The notes: generated by a model from the sequence alone, not told the origin. 11,365 nt of DNA from Nanobdellati archaeon (GCA_018304365.1 JAGVWH010000008.1:1-11365); one strand, 5' to 3'; positions 1 to 10,413 are shown, numbered from the stretch's first letter. Numbers and translations are program-made.

Positions 1-33
1 TTCAGCTTTGCCTTACTAATTTGTTAGATACAT

Positions 34-467
34 TTACTGGAGAACTCTCAAATCTTCTATTTCTGGATGGTACCTACTAACTATAGTTTTAAGCTGTTTT
101 AATTTTGTCTGCGTATTAGCAAGCAAAGTTTGCCTGTCTCTTGGATATTTGAATCTTATTTCAACTATTCTTTTGCCATCTCTCTCTAACAAATTTACTG
201 AAATTGGTTTAACTGGAAAAACATAATTTTCTATTAATTTTTCGGCAGCATTTGAAAATTCAACTATTTTGATTTGCTTCCTTAACTTATCTTTAAGTAC
301 GATAACGTTTTGGCCGTTTTTTCCTATTGCTAAACCAGCTTTACCTTCCGGAGCTACAAAAATAATCGACTCACCACTCAAGAAACAATCTTTAGGATTT
401 AATTTAGTAACTCTTGCAAAGTAATTCATATACCCCAAAACCTCCAAATCGTATTTTAATAGCACCA

Positions 468-468
<1 letters not shown>
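34..468 (-). CDS. nusA: Archaeal NusA-like transcription factor (KH-domain protein)
   Basis: This 144-residue protein matches archaeal NusA, which is about 140 residues: two KH RNA-binding domains without the S1 and N-terminal domains of bacterial NusA. The first KH domain has the GxxG loop (GKNG, residues 49-52, within GLAIGKNGQNV). The second (about 85-140) lacks a clear GxxG, as is usual for the family. It is thought to bind RNA near the transcribing polymerase, which fits its place as the last polymerase-operon gene in the window. Its ATG overlaps the rpl30e stop codon by one base (TAATG), so translation is probably coupled, but no Shine-Dalgarno site precedes it. An internal ATG at 429 (M14) has GGAGG 11 nt upstream at 441-445 and would give 131 residues. 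I keep 468 because residues 1-14 align with the usual N-terminal helix. Bases 1-33 downstream hold no supported gene. Confidence 0.9.
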
Positions 469-4511
<4,043 letters not shown>

Positions 4512-4520
4512 TATGAGAAA

Positions 4521-4526
4521 TCCTCC
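4521..4526 (-). promoter_or_regulatory. Shine-Dalgarno site deciding the rpoA1 start
   Basis: GGAGGA on the minus strand lies 9 nt before ATG 4511. It comes directly after the last of three inverted repeats in the rpoB1-rpoA1 spacer. It favours this ATG over the upstream in-frame ATG at 4622, which has no comparable site at good spacing. Confidence 0.8.
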
Positions 4527-4533
4527 AGATTTG

Positions 4534-4603
4534 TTGAAAAGCTGTTGCTTTTCAAAACTAGAAAATCTATAGATTTTCTTTGTGTCAGTTGAAAAATTTT
4601 CAA
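4534..4603 (-). repeat. Three consecutive inverted repeats in the rpoB1-rpoA1 spacer
   Basis: Three perfect inverted repeats lie in 70 bases. The first (4589-4603) has arms TTGAAAA/TTTTCAA around one base. The second (4560-4579) is the 20-base palindrome AGAAAATCTATAGATTTTCT. The third (4534-4555) is an 8-bp stem, TTGAAAAG/CTTTTCAA, with a 6-base loop. They fill the only sizeable gap inside the polymerase operon and end 8 bases before the rpoA1 Shine-Dalgarno site. As RNA, the second and third could form hairpins. Possible roles, all inferred, are RNA processing between the B and A halves, pausing or attenuation, or masking of the ribosome site. Confidence 0.75.
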
Positions 4604-4611
4604 ATTTTTCA

Positions 4612-6408
4612 TTAGTATACATCTCCCAAACCTAATTTAGGTTTTAAGTGTAAGCTCTTCAGCTCATCAAGGAATAATTTGAAAGCATAAGACATTTCGA
4701 TTGGATGAATATTTACTTTTTCTCCACATAAACAATAAGCTTTATTTCTATAAGCATCGTGGACTGCGCTGTCTCCGCATTTGCCGCAAATCCAAATTAT
4801 AGCTTTGTCGGAATCAAAACGTTCTTTCATAAGCAAAGATGCTCCGTGAGCTACAAAACTATCTTTCTCCATTTCTCCAAGTCTTAAACCGCCTTCCTTC
4901 GCCTTACCTTCGGTCGGCTGTCTTGTAAGAAGTGTAACCGGACCTCTTGCTCTTGCTTGTATTTTATCTGCAACTTGGTGCTTTAATCTTAAGTAATACA
5001 TATTTCCAACAAATATTTTTGCAGTATATTGTCTGCCTGTTCGTCCGTCATACATAGTTTCTGTTCCGTCATCTCTAAATCCTAATTCTAATAATTGTTC
5101 TCTCAAACTCTTTGAACTTTCACTCTGGAAAGGTGTGCCGTCAATTTTTCTTCCTGCTAATGCTCCAACTTTTCCACCGAGTGCTTCAATTAATTGTGCA
5201 ACTGTCATTCTCTTTGGAAGACCGTTAGGTGAGAAAATTACATCTGGAACTATTCCGCTTGCTGTGAAAGGTAAATCTTGCGGCGGAACTATTGCACCGA
5301 CTATTCCTTTCTGTCCGTGACGAGATGAAAATTTATCTCCGATTTCTGGTGCTCTGCTGTCTCTTACATCAATTTTTATCAAATTACTGCCATCTTCATT
5401 TTCTGTGATTACGACTTTGCTTACTATTCCATCTTCACCATATCTCGTTCTTACAGATGTATCTTTTCTGATATTTGCGGCTGAGCTAAATACTTCAAGT
5501 TTACCAAGGAATCTTGGCGGCGAAGTTTTTCCAATAAGTACATCTCCGCCTTTGATAACAGCTTCTGGATAAATTATTCCATCTTCGTTAAGAAGTCTGT
5601 AATCACGTTCTACTGTAAAACCTTGAATATCTTTATCTGGTATTTTAATATCATCGATTTGTCCGCCCGGATATCTTAATTTCTCAGTTATATAAGGTCT
5701 AAAATGCGTTGAGCGTCCCAATCCTCGTTCGACAGATGCTCTATTTAATACTAAAGCATCAGACATATTATAACCGTCATAATTTATTATTGCAATTACT
5801 ATATTCTGTCCTGCTGAGCGTTCTTCTCCAATCATATTTTGCGAGAAACTTCTTACGATCGGCGACTGCGGATAGTGCAATAAATCAAGAGCTGTATCCA
5901 TTCTATTTAAGTAATTCAAAGTATAACATCCCATAGCTTGTTTTTGTGTTTTTTGACCTCTATTAAGTCTAGATGACTGATTGAAATTTGCATATGGTAC
6001 CATAGAAGTCCCAATACCAAAAATTGTAACTGGATTTACTTCCATATGAGTGTGTTTATCTGTCAAATCGTTTTCGTTAAGTGCGACAAGAGCATCTTCC
6101 TCTTCCATCGCATCAAGATATTCAATTACGCCTTGGTCAACAAGAGTATTCCAAGTAATGCTCCTGCTCTTTATTGCATCAACTTTATCTTTCGTAAGCA
6201 TAGACATTTTATTTTTTACAACAATAAGTGGTCTTGTTACTCTATTTCTATCCAGAGCGATATAAATTGCATCTTGATTAACTTCATATCTTATATTTAG
6301 GTGGCGAGATAATTTTCCTTCTCTTCTTGTTTGCTTTACGCTTTCAACAAATTTTTGTGCATCGTCGACGTATCCCGAAAACATACCATTAAAAAACACG
6401 TCTGTCAT
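4612..6408 (-). CDS. rpoB1: DNA-directed RNA polymerase subunit B'
   Basis: This 598-residue protein is the C-terminal half of the second-largest RNA polymerase subunit, of normal length for organisms with a split B. It begins with the FFNG segment that follows the usual split point. It carries KTQKQAMG (153-160), NYDGYNMSDALVLNR (209-223), GDKFSSRHGQKG (357-368, active-site wall residues) and DVIFSPNGLPKRM (389-401). A zinc ribbon near the C-terminus has C541, C544, C559 and C561. Together with B'' it forms one wall of the cleft and helps bind the DNA-RNA hybrid and NTP. The ATG shares one base with the rpoB2 stop (TAATG) and has AAGGAGGA at 6416-6423, 7 nt upstream. About 100 bases of spacer follow before rpoA1. 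Confidence 0.97.
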   Translation of the reverse strand: MTDVFFNGMFSGYVDDAQKFVESVKQTRREGKLSRHLNIRYEVNQDAIYIALDRNRVTRPLIVVKNKMSMLTKDKVDAIKSRSITWNTLVDQGVIEYLDAMEEEDALVALNENDLTDKHTHMEVNPVTIFGIGTSMVPYANFNQSSRLNRGQKTQKQAMGCYTLNYLNRMDTALDLLHYPQSPIVRSFSQNMIGEERSAGQNIVIAIINYDGYNMSDALVLNRASVERGLGRSTHFRPYITEKLRYPGGQIDDIKIPDKDIQGFTVERDYRLLNEDGIIYPEAVIKGGDVLIGKTSPPRFLGKLEVFSSAANIRKDTSVRTRYGEDGIVSKVVITENEDGSNLIKIDVRDSRAPEIGDKFSSRHGQKGIVGAIVPPQDLPFTASGIVPDVIFSPNGLPKRMTVAQLIEALGGKVGALAGRKIDGTPFQSESSKSLREQLLELGFRDDGTETMYDGRTGRQYTAKIFVGNMYYLRLKHQVADKIQARARGPVTLLTRQPTEGKAKEGGLRLGEMEKDSFVAHGASLLMKERFDSDKAIIWICGKCGDSAVHDAYRNKAYCLCGEKVNIHPIEMSYAFKLFLDELKSLHLKPKLGLGDVY

Positions 6409-7898
6409 TATTCAATCCTCCTTAATCCTAAATGTTGTAGTGTTTGGAAATTATCAGAAATATTCTCCTCTTTTAATTCTGGCGTAATTGTTGCAAGTAG
6501 TGCAAGATTTTTTCTTAAACCTATTTGCTTTCCTTCTGGAGATTCAAGTGGACAAAGTCTTCCCCAATGCGTAGGGTGCAATTGTCTTGCTTCAAATGAT
6601 TCTCTTGTAGCTTCTAAAAGACTTGAAACTCTTTGTAAGTGAGATAATGTTGCTAAAGCGTTGTCTCTTTCCAATCTTTGACTTACTCCCTGTCTGTTAC
6701 CTGTCCAATTTCCAGTTGCTAATGCACTTTTTACTCTCTGAGTTGGCAATTTGGTTCTAACTATACTTGGAATTGTAAGAACTTTCCCTCTTCGTACGCC
6801 TCTTTGAAAAATGTAAAGCATATCTCCGACAAGTACTTTCAAATTTGCACGGAATAAATCTTCAAGCAAATCGCCTGCCATTCTTACTCTCTTATTCATA
6901 TAATGATCTTTGTCATCGGCCTGTATTTTTCCTTGTTTCAAAAGTAAAAGTTTCTTTATCATTCTGCCAATAAATATTGCCTTTCTTGTTCTGTCTTCTG
7001 ATTTCATACCAATGTGCGGCAATAACAAATTATTAATTATGTATTGAACTTTTTGGAGTTTTTGCTCTCTTGGGATAAGCATTGCCATTTCTTTTGCAAT
7101 TACTTCTTGTCCCTCTTCTTCGTTTTTTACCTCAGCACCGTTGATTATGTTAATCATAATATCTTCATCATCTATTCCAATTAAACTTGGAATGCTAGAA
7201 TCTTTTGTATAGCCAAGAGCTTTGAATAAAACTGTTGCAGGTATTTTTTTATTGCCTGCAAAGCTTACCAAAAATATTCCATCTTTTCCTCTCTCTATAA
7301 TGTGCGGAATTTTATAAAGTGAACTTGCAGAAAATACTCTTGCGGTGTGTGTTATTGGTCCAGATTTTTCTGTGTGTACAAAAATCTGATTTGATGCTAA
7401 ATCTTCTAATAGTACAAGAGCTCTTTCAGTTCCATTAATTATAAAATATCCGCCAGTATCGTAAGGATCTTCACCAGCATTGATTAATTCCTCTCTTGAT
7501 AATCCGTATAAATAACAATATTTAGATTTTAGCATAACTGGAAGATCCATAATTTTAACTTCCTGTCTTTCCCTTTCTTTTCCATCAATTATCAATGAAA
7601 TTTCTAAATAAATTGTTGCGGCGTAAGTTAAATCTCTCATTCGTGCTTCTGCTGGTAAAATAACTCTTTTTGCACCGTCTGCTTCTATAAGACTTGGTTT
7701 TTCTATCCTAACATTTCCGAAAACAAATTTTACTTCTTCTGCCTCAGGAGGAATAACTGCAGGAACCGCTTCTTTTAATTCATCAACAAGTTTCTGAAGT
7801 CTCCAATCTACAAAGCTGTCAAAAGATTCTATGTTAGATTGAACGAAATTATTCTCTTCGAAATATTTCTGCACTATGTCAATTCTATCTTTAGTCAT
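6408..7898 (-). CDS. rpoB2: DNA-directed RNA polymerase subunit B''
   Basis: This is the N-terminal half of the second-largest RNA polymerase subunit (protrusion, lobe and fork), 496 residues from the start chosen here. Diagnostic stretches are DTGGYFIINGTERALVLLED (147-166) and, near the C-terminus, the fork-region HPTHWGRLCPLESPEG (about 441-456), followed by KQIGLRKNLALLA. It ends about 30 residues after that, at the usual B''/B' split. I place the start at ATG 7898, one base after the rpoH stop. A TTG at 7907, overlapping rpoH by 8 bases, would add only three residues. No strong Shine-Dalgarno site precedes either, so translation is probably coupled to rpoH. Its last base is shared with the rpoB1 start codon. 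Confidence 0.96.
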   Translation of the reverse strand: MTKDRIDIVQKYFEENNFVQSNIESFDSFVDWRLQKLVDELKEAVPAVIPPEAEEVKFVFGNVRIEKPSLIEADGAKRVILPAEARMRDLTYAATIYLEISLIIDGKERERQEVKIMDLPVMLKSKYCYLYGLSREELINAGEDPYDTGGYFIINGTERALVLLEDLASNQIFVHTEKSGPITHTARVFSASSLYKIPHIIERGKDGIFLVSFAGNKKIPATVLFKALGYTKDSSIPSLIGIDDEDIMINIINGAEVKNEEEGQEVIAKEMAMLIPREQKLQKVQYIINNLLLPHIGMKSEDRTRKAIFIGRMIKKLLLLKQGKIQADDKDHYMNKRVRMAGDLLEDLFRANLKVLVGDMLYIFQRGVRRGKVLTIPSIVRTKLPTQRVKSALATGNWTGNRQGVSQRLERDNALATLSHLQRVSSLLEATRESFEARQLHPTHWGRLCPLESPEGKQIGLRKNLALLATITPELKEENISDNFQTLQHLGLRRIE

Positions 7899-7899
7899 G

Positions 7900-8136
7900 C
7901 TATGCAACCAACCTGTAGTAAGGTATCTTGCTTGAAGTTCGTTCGATTTTTACTACGTCTCCTTTATTTGCTCCAATTACTTTTATGACTGGGTCTAGTA
8001 AAGATATAACTGGAAGTTGAACTTTTGAAATATTATATTGCTGAAGAAGTTTTTGAATTTCATCTTCAGAGAGAATTGTATGAGCTGGTACCAGAATATG
8101 CTTCGTAATATCGAATTTATTCTCAACAGCTGCCAT
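7900..8136 (-). CDS. rpoH: DNA-directed RNA polymerase subunit H
   Basis: This 78-residue protein is the archaeal homologue of the C-terminal domain of eukaryotic Rpb5, at its usual length and usual place ahead of rpoB2. Family landmarks are all present: HILVPAHTILSEDE (14-27), LPVISLLDPV (41-50), GDVVKIERTS (59-68) and YYR (73-75). It sits at the downstream jaw of the polymerase. It is the first protein gene of the operon, and its ATG lies about 88 nt downstream of the inferred transcription start, after a GC-rich leader. The rpoB2 start follows its stop by one base. Confidence 0.96.
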   Translation of the reverse strand: MAAVENKFDITKHILVPAHTILSEDEIQKLLQQYNISKVQLPVISLLDPVIKVIGANKGDVVKIERTSSKIPYYRLVA

Positions 8137-8151
8137 ATCAGATATCGTACT

Positions 8152-8224
8152 TAGCCACAGATACGCTACATCCTTGGTGCAGTTTTACCCTCGGTGTCGC
8201 AGTCAACTGGAACGGGGAAGGCTA
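8152..8224 (-). ncRNA. GC-rich, probably structured leader RNA of the polymerase operon
   Basis: This block is about 53% G+C (39 of 73) in a strongly AT-rich region, and it codes for no gene. Its ends pair exactly (UAGCC at the 5' end, GGCUA at the 3' end). Inside is a 5-bp helix CAGUU/AACUG closing a 20-nt loop, and a weaker GAUGU/GUAUC hairpin. The TATA box at 8247-8254 places transcription initiation at or next to its first base, so the RNA would begin with this domain and run into rpoH 15 nt later. I tested tRNA, 5S, SRP and C/D-box patterns by eye and found no match. It could be a cis-acting leader controlling polymerase synthesis or a small stable RNA. Confidence 0.45.
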
Positions 8225-8246
8225 TCAGAAAAACGCTATTTATCCC

Positions 8247-8254
8247 TATATAAA
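8247..8254 (-). promoter_or_regulatory. TATA box of the RNA polymerase operon
   Basis: TTTATATA on the minus strand lies just after the stop codon of the regulator gene. An archaeal start about 26 nt downstream of its centre falls at 8224-8226 (purines), exactly where the GC-rich leader begins. No TATA-like sequence lies closer to rpoH. Confidence 0.65.
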
Positions 8255-8255
8255 C

Positions 8256-8591
8256 TTATGCTTTAATTTCTCTTTTAGAATTTTTAATCGCCCCCTCGCA
8301 ATTAATTATAGTATTTTCTAAAGTTCGTTTGATATGAGCTTTTCGTCGTGTTAGAAGATCATTTTTTCGACAGGATACATAATACAAAGTACCATTTCCC
8401 CTCGAAATAGAACCCATATAACCCGTTTGTATTAAAATATCAAGATGATGTCGTACAGTCGCATTAGCAACCCCTAAAGCTTTCTTGACTTCATTATAAC
8501 CAACTCCTGAATTTCTAAAAATATAATTATATATTTGCGCACGAGTATAATTATCTAAAACTTCTATTGGCTTTAACCTAGTACTTTTCAT
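8256..8591 (-). CDS. Winged helix-turn-helix transcriptional regulator
   Basis: This 111-residue protein looks like an ArsR/MarR-type winged-helix DNA-binding protein of the kind common in Archaea. Residues 11-73 form the domain: an N-terminal helix LDNYTRAQIYNYIF, a helix GYNEVKKALG, a recognition helix around NATVRHHLDILIQTGYM (43-59), and a wing ending TLYYVS (68-73). The rest (74-111) is rich in Lys and Arg and may be a dimerisation or DNA-contact helix. There is no sensor domain, membrane segment or clear metal site; the two cysteines (C74, C98) are isolated. It is divergent from the radical SAM gene across 129 bp with palindromes, which suggests autoregulation and control of that gene. 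It lies upstream of the polymerase operon on the same strand, but that operon has its own TATA box. Confidence 0.82.
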   Translation of the reverse strand: MKSTRLKPIEVLDNYTRAQIYNYIFRNSGVGYNEVKKALGVANATVRHHLDILIQTGYMGSISRGNGTLYYVSCRKNDLLTRRKAHIKRTLENTIINCEGAIKNSKREIKA

Positions 8592-8598
8592 AAATATA

Positions 8599-8608
8599 AG
8601 TGCGCACT
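8599..8608. promoter_or_regulatory. Perfect 10-bp palindrome, candidate operator
   Basis: AGTGCGCACT is a perfect palindrome and a small GC-rich island in very AT-rich DNA. It lies 8-17 bases upstream of the regulator's ATG, between its probable TATA element and its start. That is a common position for archaeal repressor sites. Binding by the adjacent winged-helix protein is inferred. Confidence 0.4.
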
Positions 8609-8615
8609 AAGAGTA

Positions 8616-8626
8616 TACAATTTGTA
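8616..8626. promoter_or_regulatory. TACAA-T-TTGTA inverted repeat overlapping the regulator's probable TATA element
   Basis: Two 5-bp arms flank one central base. On the minus strand the repeat overlaps ATTGTATAC, whose centre is about 26 bases before the regulator's ATG. It could therefore serve as the TATA element of a leaderless message. A further TACAA half-site lies at 8644-8648 (TTGTAC at 8622-8627 and GTACAA at 8643-8648 are inverted copies). The arrangement suits an autorepressor, but this is inference. Confidence 0.4.
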
Positions 8627-8685
8627 CTAACTTAAAGCTTATGTACAACTATATAATTACTTATAAACATTAGTTTACCGATATC

Positions 8686-8694
8686 TATAAAAAT
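8686..8694 (+). promoter_or_regulatory. Probable TATA box for the radical SAM gene
   Basis: TATAAAAAT is centred about 31 bases upstream of ATG 8721, giving a start within about 5 bases of the ATG. The absence of a Shine-Dalgarno site agrees with a nearly leaderless message. Other AT-rich stretches nearby (for example TTATAAAC at 8661-8668) make the choice uncertain. Confidence 0.4.
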
Positions 8695-8720
8695 GAATAA
8701 ATAATTTAAAAAAATATGCT

Positions 8721-10181
8721 ATGAAAGTTTTATTCTATCACTATGGCAATGAAAATTGGTTCGGTGTAGGTTATCTCTCGGCTGCGCTAAAGAATTTAGG
8801 CCACGAGACAGATTTGCTACTTGAACCTCCAACAGATATGTATTTCAATATCCCTATACTCAATATGATTGATGTAAAAAAGAAACTTCTGAAAAAAGCT
8901 GTTGCCTATAAACCCGATTTAATTGCATTTTCTAGTACAACTTATGCTTTTCCCCACGTCAGAAAAATGATGGCTATGATTAAATCTAAGTTGGATGTTC
9001 CAATTATTATAGGAGGGGTTCACGCAACTACTTTGCCCGAACACACACTTAAAAATAGTTCTGCAGATATGGTGTGTATTGGAGAGGGCGATGAAGCAAT
9101 TGTAGATGTTGTAAATGCGCTTGAAACTGGCAAAAGTTGTGACGATATAAAAAATATCTGGGTTAAGAAAAAGGATGGAATAATTATAAAAAATGAAATA
9201 AGGCCCCTAATAGAAGATTTAGATAAACTACCTCTTCCAGACAACGAAATCTTTGCAAAATATAATTGTATATCGTCAGAATATAATATAATGACAAGCA
9301 GAGGTTGTCCTTTTAATTGCACATACTGTTGCAATAATTTCTATCGTCAGATTTACAAAGATAAGGGAACATATGTAAGGAGGAAAAGTCCGGAAAATGT
9401 AATTACTGAACTTAAAGATGCAAAAGAAAAATACAAAATTAAGTCAGTATACTTTTGGGATGACGTATTTATAACAAATAAAAAATGGTTGCTTGAATTT
9501 ACTGATATGTATGTACGTGAAATTAGGCTTCCATTCCATTGCCTTTCAAGACCTGAAAATGTAACTTCTGAAACTATCCAAATTCTCAAAAGAGGCGGAT
9601 GTAAGCGTATTAATATTGGTTTAGAGTCGGGCAGTAAAAGAGTGAGAAGTGAAATACTCAATAGGCATATGACTAATGAGCGAATAATTGAAGCTGCCAG
9701 ACTCATAAAAGAAGCGGGTATAGATTTAGTATTTTTTAATCTGTTTGGAATTCCTGGAGAAACAGAGGACGAAATGATGGAAACTGTCAATCTTAATCTA
9801 AAGATTAATCCAAGTGGGTTGTTTACATTTTCCCTTACGCCCTTCCCCGGATTAGATATAACAAAGTATGCGCTATCGCAAGGTCTACTTTCAGAAGAAG
9901 ACTACGAAAAGGTAAAATTAGGTGAAATTGCGGGTTATCAAGCTGGTGGAGATAGCATTCTTAAGAATCCTCATAAAGAGATTGCAAATAACTTCAAAAT
10001 ACTTTTACCTATTATAAACCGCTCACCTAAATTTTTAAGGCATTTACTTATAAGACTGGCAGTAAGCAAGCATCTTCCCCGTAAAACAGCTCATATAATT
10101 GCATTATTTTTTGTCGATCCCTCACGTACTAAAGTCAAAATCAAAGATTTCTTTTCGGCAGTAATTAAAGTTCTACAATAA
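8721..10181 (+). CDS. B12-binding-type radical SAM protein
   Basis: This 486-residue enzyme has the two-domain layout of the large COG1032-like family (relatives include BchE). The N-terminal Rossmann-like cobalamin-binding-type domain (about 1-150) has PDLIAFSSTTY (65-75), GGVHATTLPEH (98-108) and GEGDEA (121-126). The radical SAM domain carries the [4Fe-4S] motif CPFNCTYC (C196, C200, C203), NIGLESGS (298-305, SAM contacts) and FGIPGETEDE (342-351). The C-terminal 110 residues include a basic, partly hydrophobic stretch (430-465). Such proteins make or methylate diverse substrates through a 5'-deoxyadenosyl radical; I cannot tell the substrate. No partner enzyme gene is visible, so it may act alone. 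It is divergent from the winged-helix regulator and ends 20 bases before the tRNA-Asp gene, tail to tail. Confidence 0.9.
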   Translation: MKVLFYHYGNENWFGVGYLSAALKNLGHETDLLLEPPTDMYFNIPILNMIDVKKKLLKKAVAYKPDLIAFSSTTYAFPHVRKMMAMIKSKLDVPIIIGGVHATTLPEHTLKNSSADMVCIGEGDEAIVDVVNALETGKSCDDIKNIWVKKKDGIIIKNEIRPLIEDLDKLPLPDNEIFAKYNCISSEYNIMTSRGCPFNCTYCCNNFYRQIYKDKGTYVRRKSPENVITELKDAKEKYKIKSVYFWDDVFITNKKWLLEFTDMYVREIRLPFHCLSRPENVTSETIQILKRGGCKRINIGLESGSKRVRSEILNRHMTNERIIEAARLIKEAGIDLVFFNLFGIPGETEDEMMETVNLNLKINPSGLFTFSLTPFPGLDITKYALSQGLLSEEDYEKVKLGEIAGYQAGGDSILKNPHKEIANNFKILLPIINRSPKFLRHLLIRLAVSKHLPRKTAHIIALFFVDPSRTKVKIKDFFSAVIKVLQ

Positions 10182-10189
10182 TAATATTT

Positions 10190-10195
10190 AAAAAA
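10190..10195 (-). terminator. Oligo-T terminator after the tRNA gene
   Basis: On the minus strand TTTTTT begins 6 bases past the tRNA 3' end, within the wider AT-rich stretch 10182-10199. Archaeal polymerase terminates at such T-runs. The same AT-rich stretch would also lie at the 3' end of the convergent radical SAM transcript. Confidence 0.5.
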
Positions 10196-10200
10196 TATAG

Positions 10201-10314
10201 CGCCCGCGGCGGGACTTTCAATCGAAAGTCCGCAGAAGCGAACTTATGCGATATTTGAACCCGCGTCTAAAGCGTGACAAGCTTTTATCCTAGACCAAAC
10301 TAGACTACACGAGC
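10201..10314 (-). tRNA. tRNA-Asp (anticodon GUC) with an intron in the T-loop
   Basis: The gene is 114 nt and gives a 75-nt mature tRNA. The acceptor stem is GCTCGTG/CGCGGGC (7 pairs, two G-U), with T8 and A9. The D stem GTCT/GGAT encloses A14 G15 ... G18 G19 ... A21. The anticodon stem AAAGC/GCTTT holds loop TTGTCAC, with anticodon GTC. The variable loop is AGAC. The T stem GCGGG/CCCGC holds loop TTCAAAT. The discriminator is G73, the usual aspartate identity base, and CCA is not encoded. A 39-nt intron lies between positions 59 and 60. A TATA-like TTTTTAAA lies about 30 nt upstream and a T-run follows. It is convergent with the radical SAM gene and downstream of three hairpin repeats. Confidence 0.95.
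10215..10253 (-). other. Bulge-helix-bulge intron of tRNA-Asp (position 59/60)
   Basis: The intron is 39 nt and its boundaries form a canonical archaeal splicing motif. The outer helix is the T stem GCGGG/CCCGC. The 3' bulge is AG^T. The central 4-bp helix is TTCA (exon)/TGAA (intron). The 5' bulge is AA^T. The inner helix is ATCG/CGAT. The intron interior continues as an 8-bp stem AAGTTCGC/GCGGACTT with loop TTCT. Cutting after the second base of each bulge, the rule for archaeal tRNA endonuclease, restores a perfect TTCAAAT T-loop. Confidence 0.92.
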
Positions 10315-10340
10315 GCGCATATTAAATGGCTAAATTTTGT

Positions 10341-10348
10341 TTAAAAAC
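10341..10348 (-). promoter_or_regulatory. Probable TATA box of the tRNA-Asp gene
   Basis: TTTTTAAA on the minus strand is centred 30 bases upstream of the tRNA 5' end, allowing a short 5' leader of about 4 nt for RNase P removal. It overlaps the edge of the nearest hairpin repeat (10345-10368). Confidence 0.45.
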
Positions 10349-10368
10349 ATATCGCTGATTCGTCAGCG
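10345..10368. repeat. Hairpin repeat, copy 1 (24 bp)
   Basis: The copy reads AAACATAT then CGCTGATTCGTCAGCG, a 6-bp perfect stem with a 4-base loop (10353-10368). It is identical to copy 2, 45 bases away, and abuts the tRNA TATA element. On the minus strand the stem has loop CGAA and is followed by ATATGTTTTT, so it could also act as a 3'-end hairpin for the upstream gene. Confidence 0.8.
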
Positions 10369-10389
10369 GATGTTCTTGGAAAATCATTG

Positions 10390-10413
10390 AAACATATCGC
10401 TGATTCGTCAGCG
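10390..10413. repeat. Hairpin repeat, copy 2 (24 bp)
   Basis: All 24 bases are the same as in copy 1, with the stem-loop at 10398-10413. The 21 bases between the copies are unrelated to the repeat itself. Confidence 0.8.

Noticed and set aside
1..33. Start of a following gene (rps12 is usual after nusA in many archaea)
   Set aside because: The ATG at 31-33 meets a stop after five codons. No other credible start or Rps12-like sequence is visible before the edge.
4512..4622. A 37-residue N-terminal extension of RpoA1 from ATG 4622
   Set aside because: The segment lies in inverted repeats and has no family counterpart. ATG 4511 has a strong Shine-Dalgarno site and fits the usual N-terminus.
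7899..7907. TTG start for rpoB2 at 7907
   Set aside because: ATG 7898 lies one base after the rpoH stop and is the stronger codon. The TTG adds three residues without a ribosome site.
8135..8145. ATATC-A-GATAT inverted repeat over the rpoH start codon
   Set aside because: It has short, AT-rich 5-bp arms with a one-base centre. This is likely by chance in such DNA and cannot form a stable RNA hairpin.
8152..8224. tRNA-like length and paired ends suggested a tRNA in the rpoH leader
   Set aside because: Neither strand shows a GTTCRA-type T-loop, a D-loop GG or an anticodon arm in any register, and no bulge-helix-bulge was found to allow an intron.
10200..10316. tRNA-Asp read two bases longer at each end, with acceptor GCGCTCG/CGGGCGC and discriminator T
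   Set aside because: That register leaves two unexplained bases after the T stem and an oversized D arm. Shifting by two restores T8, A9, a paired D stem and G73.
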